From Desulfobacula sp. (GTDB lineage Bacteria > Desulfobacterota > Desulfobacteria > Desulfobacterales > Desulfobacteraceae), in assembly GCF_021107415.1 (NCBI RefSeq), contig NZ_JAIOSW010000072.1:1-7151 (forward strand): a DNA stretch of 7,151 nt. The letters run 5' to 3'. The notes below the pieces were generated by a model, which worked only from the letters and a program-made list of their open reading frames with translations, was not told the DNA's origin and did not search any database. Below, in pieces: positions 1 through 4,474 of the stretch; positions within the stretch are counted from its first letter, which is position 1, and each line of letters starts with the position of its first letter. Made by a program: the position numbers and the translations under genes.

Positions 1-140
1 GTCCCCAGATATTGTTTTATTTTATCAGCCTTGAAAAAGACATAGAGGATGCCGGCTACAAAAAAACCAAACAGCATATAGATCGCAACATCCAGATAAA
101 TATACCAGGATTCTTTTAATATTTCATATACAATAGTCAT
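1..140 (-). CDS. Putative metal-efflux permease, SO_0444/DUF318 (ArsP-like) type; N-terminal fragment
   Basis: Reading the minus strand from the ATG at 140 gives 46 uninterrupted codons running off the left edge. An AAGGA ribosome-binding site (151-155) lies 10 nt before the start. The peptide starts MTIVYEILKESW and contains a hydrophobic helix (about residues 14-36, with YMLFGFFVAGILYVFF), then a basic segment ending KIKQYLG. A short amphipathic leader, an LFGF(F/L)VAG(I/L)L helix and a (K/R)xxxxYLG motif match my memory of the N-terminus of DUF318-family permeases, including the SO_0444-type Cu/Zn efflux group. It starts 19 nt after the stop codon of the CadC-like repressor, so the two should be cotranscribed and the permease should be induced by the metal that the repressor senses. 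Only the first helix is visible, so substrate and completeness are unknown. Another inner-membrane metal exporter is possible. Confidence 0.65.
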   Translation of the reverse strand, partial: MTIVYEILKESWYIYLDVAIYMLFGFFVAGILYVFFKADKIKQYLG

Positions 141-159
141 TATTGAATTGTCCTTAATT

Positions 160-504
160 TCAATGTCTTACATGGTCAAGACTCATATTGATCAAAGAAA
201 CAACATGGTCATCATCAATAGAGTAGTAAATAATTTTACCTTGTCTGCGGTTCTTTACAATTTTCAATGTCCTTAAGATTCGAAGCTGATGGGAGATCGC
301 AGAATCCGTCTGGTTGCAGATAACGGCAATATCGCAGACACAATGCTCCTGATTCAGGAGTGTAAGAACGATTTTAAGCCTGGACGGATCACTCAATGCC
401 TTAAAAATGTTCGCCATTTGACCGATATCTTCCAGCTGCGGAATGGTTTTTAAGGTCTCTTTTACTTTTTTTTCATTAATACATTTAACAGTGCATATAT
501 CCAT
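160..504 (-). CDS. ArsR/SmtB-family metal-sensing repressor, CadC-like, with both metal sites
   Basis: This 114-residue winged-helix repressor is of the usual ArsR/SmtB size. The start at 504 is preceded by a GAGGTG ribosome-binding site about 6 nt upstream. The HTH covers roughly residues 55-82 (CVCDIAVICNQTDSAISHQL, then RILRTL) and the wing is RRQGKIIYYS (86-95). Cys4, Cys8, Cys55 and Cys57 correspond to the CadC alpha3N-site ligands Cys7, Cys11, Cys58 and Cys60. Asp98, His100, His111 and His114 correspond to the alpha5-site ligands Asp101, His103, His114 and Glu117. All eight positions share one constant offset of 3, so the two proteins align without gaps here. The fourth alpha5 ligand is His, as in CzrA, and is the last residue of the protein. 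By family knowledge it should release DNA on binding Cd/Pb/Zn-type ions. The operator overlaps its own -10 box, which predicts autorepression and control of the downstream permease. Confidence 0.9.
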   Translation of the reverse strand: MDICTVKCINEKKVKETLKTIPQLEDIGQMANIFKALSDPSRLKIVLTLLNQEHCVCDIAVICNQTDSAISHQLRILRTLKIVKNRRQGKIIYYSIDDDHVVSLINMSLDHVRH

Positions 505-517
505 TTAACACCTCTTC

Positions 518-537
518 ATTTGAACAGTTGTTCATAT
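518..537. promoter_or_regulatory. ArsR/SmtB-type operator for the CadC-like repressor
   Basis: TGAACAGTTGTTCA (521-534) is a perfect 6-2-6 inverted repeat. Adding three bases on each side extends it to 20 bp with one mismatched pair (520/535). The half-site TGAACA with a 2-bp centre is the known recognition pattern of SmtB, CzrA and CadC. It overlaps the end of the -10 box and covers the expected transcription start near 529, the position expected of a simple steric repressor site. Confidence 0.85.
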
Positions 538-564
538 GTTAATTCGATTGTTGTTCTTTGTCAA
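536..564 (-). promoter_or_regulatory. Sigma70-type promoter of the repressor-permease operon
   Basis: On the minus strand a perfect -35 TTGACA (564-559) is followed after exactly 17 bp by TAACAT (541-536), which matches 4 of 6 positions of TATAAT. The predicted start is near 529, giving a leader of about 25 nt that contains the GAGGTG ribosome-binding site. The operator begins inside the -10 box. Confidence 0.75.
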
Positions 565-569
565 TTAAA

Positions 570-597
570 AAAAGATTTTTTTTAAAAGATTTTTTTT
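570..597. repeat. Two perfect tandem copies of a 14-bp A/T-tract unit
   Basis: The unit AAAAGATTTTTTTT occurs at 570-583 and again, unchanged and directly adjoining, at 584-597. Relative to the promoter on its left, these A- and T-tracts lie about 41-68 bp upstream of the predicted start, where UP elements or curved DNA act. They also fill the gap after the oxidoreductase stop codon. No GC-rich terminator hairpin is present in this gap. Confidence 0.6.
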
Positions 598-600
598 GGA

Positions 601-1704
601 TCAGTCCGGCAGTACTTTTTCCATTACTTTTTTTGCATCCAGGACAGCCGTATAGATCAGGTTTGAATGCTTTTTTTCCTTGATGATCCCATCTGAAGCG
701 ATTTCCATATAGGACGGACTGATGGCACCGCCAATGGCATAAATGCCGTTTCTATTGGTTTCAAGGTGATGGGAAAGCATGAGCAGACGCTCCCCCTCTT
801 TGGCAATTTTACAGATTGCTCCGGTACAGGTAATCTGTTGAAGGTTTAATGCGTCGAAAATGGCAGAAGGGCCATGGGTACCGATACAGGCAATAACATT
901 TTTCATGGGAAAGCTCATTCCCTGGTAAATGTATAAATCGTCGCCAAAACTTGAAGTTGTTGTCTGGTGGATATAAAGCCTGTCAATCCCGTCTGCATCA
1001 ACTTCACCGATTTTGGGTACGGCTTTTTGCAAAATTTTAATGTGCCCGCCCAAAAGGATCTCTTCCCCCAGATCCCGTGCTGTATCCTTGTTAATCTCAA
1101 ATCTTTCATTCAAGTGTGCCCAATAGACAGATGTGGTCTCATCCTGGGCTTCCCGTTTAATTTTGGATAAAGAGGAAACAACGTCTGCTGCCGCATTACC
1201 GCCGCCGATGACCAGAACATTAATACCGATATAATCTTCACCGTTCTCAATGTTTCTGGCAACGGTTTTAGCCTCGCCGTAAATTCCCAAATCATTGGGA
1301 ATGTTGCTGCCAAAGGCAAGGATGATGTTTTCGGTGAAATAAGACCCTTTATCGGTTTTAACAATATAATCTGGAAAATTTCCGCTGATTTCTTTAAACT
1401 CCTCATTAAAATGGAGTTGAAGATCATTTTGGGTCACAACGGTTTGAGCCTGTTCGACATATTTTTCAACCGGAATCTTTTCATCCGGCGGTTTGATTTC
1501 CAGAACAGGGAAAGGATCTGGATAGCTTTTAGGTATGGTCGGATATACTTTTTTCCCTTTGGGATAGGTATCGATAATCCCCTGCATCGTATGCTTTCCT
1601 TTTTCAAGGATAATAAAGGATTTTGAATGTTGCTTTGCCAATAGTCCGGCAGCAAGTCCGCCCGGGCCTGACCCGACAATGACCATATCAAGTTTTGCAG
1701 GCAT
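601..1704 (-). CDS. FAD/NAD(P)-binding oxidoreductase, thioredoxin-reductase/YpdA-like, without CxxC
   Basis: This is a 367-residue two-dinucleotide-fold flavoprotein. The start at 1704 has an AGGAGA ribosome-binding site (1718-1713) at good spacing. The N-terminal FAD fold shows GSGPGG (11-16). ILAFGSN (128-134) is the usual strand before the NAD(P) domain, whose fold shows VIGGGNAAADV (165-175). The C-terminal FAD-contact motif reads GIYAIGGA (320-327), where classical enzymes have Gly-Asp. The CxxC redox pair of thioredoxin reductase is absent: the only close cysteines are C293 and C298 near the C-terminal part. The HRR-type NADPH motif after the second fold is also not obvious, the equivalent stretch being YWAHLNERF. 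Family knowledge suggests a soluble cytoplasmic pyridine-nucleotide oxidoreductase of the YpdA or ferredoxin/thiol-reductase type, but the electron acceptor cannot be read from sequence. It lies just upstream of, and codirectional with, the metal-sensor operon, with no clear terminator between them. Confidence 0.8.
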   Translation of the reverse strand: MPAKLDMVIVGSGPGGLAAGLLAKQHSKSFIILEKGKHTMQGIIDTYPKGKKVYPTIPKSYPDPFPVLEIKPPDEKIPVEKYVEQAQTVVTQNDLQLHFNEEFKEISGNFPDYIVKTDKGSYFTENIILAFGSNIPNDLGIYGEAKTVARNIENGEDYIGINVLVIGGGNAAADVVSSLSKIKREAQDETTSVYWAHLNERFEINKDTARDLGEEILLGGHIKILQKAVPKIGEVDADGIDRLYIHQTTTSSFGDDLYIYQGMSFPMKNVIACIGTHGPSAIFDALNLQQITCTGAICKIAKEGERLLMLSHHLETNRNGIYAIGGAISPSYMEIASDGIIKEKKHSNLIYTAVLDAKKVMEKVLPD

Positions 1705-1718
1705 TTGAACCGTCTCCT

Positions 1719-1835
1719 AAAAAAGAATTTATGAAATAATTTTTATTTAAGTTATCATAATTAAATAAGTATTGTCTAATCCAAAAAATTGATTGAAAAT
1801 CGGCCGGGTTATTCATGCATTGAGATGCTGCCTTT
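1719..1835 (-). other. AT-rich leader of the oxidoreductase gene; promoter unclear
   Basis: This stretch lies between the T-tract of the terminator-like hairpin and the ribosome-binding site of the oxidoreductase. Only poor promoter candidates are visible on the minus strand. TATGAT (1759-1754) could be a -10, but the possible -35 boxes are TAGACA (1778-1773) at a 13-bp spacer or TTGGAT (1784-1779) at 19 bp. The gene may therefore use a non-sigma70 promoter, this weak promoter, or read-through from the unit upstream. Confidence 0.25.
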
Positions 1836-1883
1836 AAAAAAGAGCGCAGCCTGTTCTGTCAGGGTCGGGACTGAACAGGCTGC
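1836..1883 (-). terminator. Rho-independent terminator reading on the minus strand
   Basis: GCAGCCTGTTC (1846-1856) and GAACAGGCTGC (1873-1883) are perfect 11-bp inverted arms around a 16-nt loop. The loop can add an inner GTC/GAC pairing. On the minus strand the stem is followed after four bases (GCTC) by TTTTTT (1841-1836). On the plus strand no T-run follows, so the element works in the minus direction only. No annotated gene ends here, so it must belong to the small unit to its right or act as an attenuator for the oxidoreductase. Confidence 0.75.
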
Positions 1884-1946
1884 TGGATAATGCTTGCCAA
1901 GGAGATGGGGTTTTGTTTTAGATCAACAATTTCCTGTCATTATCCA
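1884..1946 (-). repeat. 9-bp long-range inverted repeat stacked on the terminator
   Basis: TGGATAATG (1884-1892) and CATTATCCA (1938-1946) are perfect inverted arms separated by 45 nt. The inner arm directly abuts the terminator stem at 1883, so in a minus-strand RNA the two helices could stack coaxially. The second arm lies inside the last codons of the 20-codon ORF, so translation of that ORF would compete with the pairing. Confidence 0.5.
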
Positions 1947-1980
1947 TGATCATAATATCTTGTTTTGTTTTAGTGGTCAT
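1918..1980 (-). CDS. Possible 20-residue peptide inside the candidate small RNA
   Basis: From the ATG at 1980 the minus strand reads 20 codons to a TAA at 1918. The peptide is hydrophilic at its start (MTTKTKQD), then IMIMDNDRKLLI at the C-terminus. It lies between the unit's promoter and terminator. Against it, the sequence before the ATG (CTTAAAAAAAT) has no convincing ribosome-binding site, and ORFs this short arise by chance in AT-rich DNA. No homologue is recognised. It could be a leader peptide whose translation affects the overlapping stem. Confidence 0.2.
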   Translation of the reverse strand: MTTKTKQDIMIMDNDRKLLI

Positions 1981-2005
1981 ATTTTTTTAAGTCGTTAATA
2001 TTAAG

Positions 2006-2019
2006 TCGATATATATCAA
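2006..2019. promoter_or_regulatory. FNR/CRP-like palindrome
   Basis: TCGATATATATCAA matches the FNR consensus TTGAT-N4-ATCAA at nine of the ten specified bases. It lies about 29-42 nt downstream of the predicted small-RNA start, so if bound it would more likely block than activate that promoter. The surrounding DNA is very AT-rich, so a chance match is quite possible. Confidence 0.25.
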
Positions 2020-2030
2020 ATTGTATTCAG

Positions 2031-2072
2031 AACTTAGGTCATTTGGTAAGTTTAATTATATAAACGGTAAGT
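2031..2072. promoter_or_regulatory. Operator-like repeats around the minus-strand promoter
   Basis: The 7-bp direct repeat GGTAAGT occurs at 2045-2051 and 2066-2072, 21 bp (two helical turns) apart, on either side of the -10 box. In addition AACTTA (2031-2036) and TAAGTT (2047-2052) form an inverted repeat with a 10-bp centre over the predicted start. This could be a regulator site, but no regulator is identified. Confidence 0.3.
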
Positions 2073-2081
2073 ATTTGTCAA
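2055..2081 (-). promoter_or_regulatory. Minus-strand sigma70-type promoter in the spacer
   Basis: A perfect -35 TTGACA (2081-2076) and a perfect -10 TATAAT (2060-2055) are separated by 15 bp, shorter than the optimum. An alternative -10, TAATTA (2058-2053), sits at the ideal 17-bp spacing. The predicted start is near 2048. No gene other than the small unit and the distant oxidoreductase lies downstream. Confidence 0.55.
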
Positions 2082-2290
2082 TATTTATTTTTATAAAATT
2101 TCAATATGTTGTAATATTAACCAAGAATAACTAAAATTAACCAAAATACCATTATCGAATTTTCAATTAAATGAAGAAGAGAGTATTATTCCAATATTTA
2201 AAAAAAGCAGACTATAAAAATATTTATTGTATACAAAATGGATAATTTGTGAAGACACTATTATTTTCAGAAAAGATTTCATTATTTTAG
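2082..2290. other. AT-rich spacer without a recognisable gene
   Basis: This stretch lies between the back-to-back minus-strand promoter and the thymidylate synthase promoter. I see no credible ORF or structured RNA in it. The only pattern noted is ATTAACCAA at 2116-2124 and again at 2136-2144, a 20-bp period that could be a tandem regulator site or chance in A/T-rich DNA. Confidence 0.5.
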
Positions 2291-2319
2291 TTGTCACAAT
2301 AAAGATTAAAGTATATATT
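2291..2319 (+). promoter_or_regulatory. Sigma70-type promoter of the thyA-tesA-ybbA-ybbP operon
   Basis: TTGTCA (2291-2296, 5 of 6 consensus) and TATATT (2314-2319, 5 of 6) are separated by 17 bp. The predicted start is near 2326. That leaves only about 8 nt before the ATG at 2334 but a normal leader of about 38 nt before the ATG at 2364, which supports the downstream start codon. Confidence 0.6.
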
Positions 2320-2351
2320 TTTCAAACCTGAATATGAGCTTAAAATTAGAG

Positions 2352-2357
2352 AAGGAG
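2352..2357 (+). promoter_or_regulatory. Ribosome-binding site that decides the thymidylate synthase start
   Basis: AAGGAG stands 6 nt before the ATG at 2364. The in-frame ATG at 2334, which would add ten residues, has no ribosome-binding site before it. The start at 2364 is therefore preferred. Confidence 0.8.
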
Positions 2358-2363
2358 CAATCA

Positions 2364-3164
2364 ATGTTACAACCGTTGTTTATCAAAGCCACAAGCCTTT
2401 CAGATGCCTGGTTTCAAACCCTTTACAGGTGTGTGGAGCAGGGCAGGTCCTTTACCATTAATCGCGGATCATTTGAAGGTCAGAAAAGACTTGAGTTCGA
2501 TTTTATCACCATTCATATCACCCATCCCTCAACCGTCCCTTTGCTGCCCAAGGTAAACCCTGCATTGGGATTTCCTGATCCTGTTGACGAGGACTACCTG
2601 GACGATTATCTGCCGTATCTAATGACCGGTGAGGAAAAAGAAGGCGAGTCTTATACATATGGACAGCGGATGTGCAAGTGCGATTTGGAATATCTGCCCG
2701 ATGCTTATAAAAAAATGACGGAAATTCTGGTCCAGGAAAAAGAAATCTGGGAAGACAGGAATGTTATAATTGAGGAAAACGGCAGATATTTTGTAAACCA
2801 GATGGAGTTGATGATCTGGACTTATAAAAACAAAGGTTATCGCAATAATCAGATGATTATGCAGGTGGGTCAACCTTCTGATATGATTCTGACAGACCCG
2901 CCCTGTCTTAGACATATTGATACAAGAATTCAGGATGGAAAACTTCACTTCCTTCCCTATTTCAGGTCCTGGGATTTATTTGGCGGATTCCCTGCCAACC
3001 TTGCGGCCATTGAGATGATGAAACAATATTGCGCTGAGCAGATCGGGGTTGAGAACGGTGAAATTATCGCATCATCCAAAGGGCTTCATATTTATGATTA
3101 TGTGTTTGAAATTGCTGAAGCCATCAGAGGTCGATCCATGGATGAATTCCGGGATATGTCTTAA
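2364..3164 (+). CDS. thyA: Thymidylate synthase, ThyA fold, divergent (archaeal-like) type
   Basis: The 266-residue protein should methylate dUMP to dTMP using methylenetetrahydrofolate, in the cytoplasm. The catalytic half is clear. The nucleophile is Cys181 in DPPCLRHID, followed by FRSWDLFGGFPANLAA with Arg201, Ser202, Asp204 and Asn212, then GLHIYDYVFE with His242 and Tyr244. These correspond to E. coli Cys146, Arg166, Ser167, Asp169, Asn177, His207 and Tyr209 at a constant offset of 35. Asn212 at the pyrimidine-recognition position favours dUMP over dCMP (dCMP hydroxymethylases carry Asp). The residue after Cys is Leu rather than the His of classical ThyA, and the N-terminal half (1-150) is divergent, as in the archaeal group. 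It is the first gene of a four-gene operon; tesA follows after 6 nt. An in-frame ATG at 2334 is a less likely start. Confidence 0.85.
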   Translation: MLQPLFIKATSLSDAWFQTLYRCVEQGRSFTINRGSFEGQKRLEFDFITIHITHPSTVPLLPKVNPALGFPDPVDEDYLDDYLPYLMTGEEKEGESYTYGQRMCKCDLEYLPDAYKKMTEILVQEKEIWEDRNVIIEENGRYFVNQMELMIWTYKNKGYRNNQMIMQVGQPSDMILTDPPCLRHIDTRIQDGKLHFLPYFRSWDLFGGFPANLAAIEMMKQYCAEQIGVENGEIIASSKGLHIYDYVFEIAEAIRGRSMDEFRDMS

Positions 3165-3170
3165 GAATTA

Positions 3171-3815
3171 ATGAAGCATTTTTCATTAATTCTTCCAAAG
3201 TTTTTACTGTTAGCATCTCTTTTCTGGCTGTGGCCGGGGCATACACCCATTTTGTTTGCCATAGACAGCAGTGTCAAAATTCTGTTCATCGGGGATTCCA
3301 TTTCCGCAGGCCTGGGGGTAAAATCTGAAGATGCCTATCCTGCCCTGATCCAGAATATGCTCAAAAAAAAAGGGGTTCAAGGGGTCAATATCACCAATGG
3401 CAGCATCAGCGGCTCCACAACCGCAGGTGCGCTTTCCCGACTCAAATGGTTTCTTAAGGTCAAACCGGACATTCTGGTGCTGGCCCTGGGGGCTAATGAC
3501 GGGTTTCGAGGGCTATCCACCGTTGAAATGGCCCGGAACCTGGGCAAGACCATTGCCCTGGCAAAGGAGAAGGGCATCCGGATCATTTTGGCAGGCATGA
3601 AAATTCCGCCCAATTACGGGCCGGAATATGCCAGGGCCTTTTACGAGGTGTTTGTTTTTCTGGCAGATAAACATAAAATCCCGTTAATTCCTTTTTTATT
3701 AAAAGATGTGGCAGGCAAAGCTTCCCTGAACCAGGCAGACGGTATCCATCCCAACCGGGAGGGTCACAGAATCATTGCCGGCACTGTGCTCCCTTATATC
3801 CTGGAGCAATTATGA
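3171..3815 (+). CDS. tesA: Exported SGNH-family esterase/lysophospholipase, TesA-like
   Basis: This is a 214-residue secreted GDSL/SGNH hydrolase. Residues 1-30 look like a signal peptide: K2 and K10, the hydrophobic run FLLLASLFWLW, and a plausible cut after LFA30. That leaves about 184 residues, the size of mature E. coli TesA. Block I is FIGDSISAG with nucleophile Ser43. Block II is in NGSISGSTTAGA. Block III is LGANDG with Asn109. GMKIPPNYG (142-150) is a TesA hallmark, and block V is DGIHPN with Asp190 and His193. All catalytic residues are present. The expected action is hydrolysis of acyl esters, thioesters or lysophospholipids in the periplasm. The ribosome-binding site is weak, so translation is probably coupled to thyA, whose stop codon is 6 nt upstream. 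The stop overlaps the start of ybbA by ATGA, matching the known tesA-ybbAP gene association. Confidence 0.92.
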   Translation: MKHFSLILPKFLLLASLFWLWPGHTPILFAIDSSVKILFIGDSISAGLGVKSEDAYPALIQNMLKKKGVQGVNITNGSISGSTTAGALSRLKWFLKVKPDILVLALGANDGFRGLSTVEMARNLGKTIALAKEKGIRIILAGMKIPPNYGPEYARAFYEVFVFLADKHKIPLIPFLLKDVAGKASLNQADGIHPNREGHRIIAGTVLPYILEQL

Positions 3816-4474
3816 TACTTGAGATCAGGAATATTAGTAAATCCTTTCATCAGCCCCGGTCTGGCACCCTTGAGGTTTTAAAGCAGATCAGTTTCAACCT
3901 CGGCGCCGGAGAGACCACTGCTATTACCGGCCAGTCCGGCAGCGGGAAAACTACGCTGCTTTCCCTGATAGCAGGGCTGGACAGCCCGGATGAAGGTCAG
4001 GTGATTCTGGATGGGGAGGATTTGTGCGCTATGAAGGAAAGTCGTCTTTCCCGGTACAGGGCAATGAAGATTGGAATTGTTTTTCAGCAGTTTCATTTAA
4101 TGCCCCATTTATCGGCCCGGGAAAATATCAGCCTGCCATTGGAAATCCTTAAGCAGGAGCAAATTCAGGATCGGGCCGATGCCATGCTGGAAAAGGTCGG
4201 GCTGTTAGACCGCCGGCATCACCTGCCAGGAGAGCTGAGCGGCGGAGAATGCCAGCGGGTGGCCATTGCCAGAGCGCTGATCATCAAACCCGCCCTGCTT
4301 CTGGCAGACGAACCCACGGGCAACCTGGATATAGAGACCGGGGAAAAGGTGGCCAGGCTCCTGTTTGACCTGGTGGAAAAAGAAAATAAAACCCTGATTT
4401 TGGTGACCCATAATCCAAACCTGGCCAATCAATGCCAAAAGATCAGGAAGCTTGACCGGGGCAGGTTAGTCTGA
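3812..4474 (+). CDS. ybbA: ABC transporter ATPase, MacB/LolD family (YbbA)
   Basis: This 220-residue nucleotide-binding subunit is full length and complete. Walker A is GQSGSGKTT (40-48), the Q-loop is in VFQQF (90-94), the signature is LSGGECQR (142-149), Walker B is LLLADEP with Asp166 and Glu167, the D-loop is in TGNLD, and the switch is His200. The VAIARAL and ADEPTGNLD wording is typical of the MacB/LolD/FtsE group, which powers FtsX-like permeases by moving substrates or forces across the envelope rather than by classical alternating-access transport. A GGAG ribosome-binding site sits 5 nt before the ATG, inside the end of tesA. The gene overlaps tesA by 4 nt and ybbP by 1 nt, a sign of translational coupling and of a shared complex. 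Confidence 0.94.
   Translation: MILEIRNISKSFHQPRSGTLEVLKQISFNLGAGETTAITGQSGSGKTTLLSLIAGLDSPDEGQVILDGEDLCAMKESRLSRYRAMKIGIVFQQFHLMPHLSARENISLPLEILKQEQIQDRADAMLEKVGLLDRRHHLPGELSGGECQRVAIARALIIKPALLLADEPTGNLDIETGEKVARLLFDLVEKENKTLILVTHNPNLANQCQKIRKLDRGRLV

Larger units (their letters stand above)
1836..2048 (-). ncRNA. Candidate small RNA or attenuated leader of about 210 nt
   Basis: A minus-strand promoter (2055-2081) and a minus-strand terminator (1836-1883) bracket about 210 nt containing no recognisable gene. Within it, in transcript order, are an FNR-like palindrome, a 20-codon ORF (1980-1918), and a 9-bp pairing (1946-1938 with 1892-1884) that closes a 45-nt loop and stacks directly onto the terminator stem. 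That loop contains the C-rich segment CCCCATCTCCTT (1910-1899), complementary to Shine-Dalgarno sequences. Exposed C-rich anti-SD loops are known from bacterial trans-acting sRNAs. Alternatives are a tiny-peptide mRNA, or a regulatory leader of the oxidoreductase that starts 132 nt beyond the T-tract. I recognise no known RNA family. Expression is inferred, not shown. Confidence 0.45.

Noticed and set aside
1110..1427. Long open frames antisense or out of frame within the oxidoreductase
   Set aside because: The 601-1704 frame has both dinucleotide-binding motifs and a good ribosome-binding site; the overlapping frames have neither.
1899..1945. Plus-strand AAGGAG followed by ATG at 1905 as a small-gene start
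   Set aside because: The ATG touches the putative ribosome-binding site with no spacer, the frame ends after about a dozen codons, and the segment is better explained as the C-rich loop of the opposite-strand unit.
2082..2290. CRISPR, attachment site or insertion-sequence remains in the AT-rich spacer
   Set aside because: No regularly spaced repeats, tRNA end, transposase fragment or terminal inverted repeats are visible; the short repeats seen are of the size expected in A/T-rich DNA.
2334..2363. Ten extra N-terminal residues of thymidylate synthase from the ATG at 2334
   Set aside because: No ribosome-binding site precedes it and it lies only about 8 nt after the predicted transcription start, while the ATG at 2364 has AAGGAG at 6 nt.
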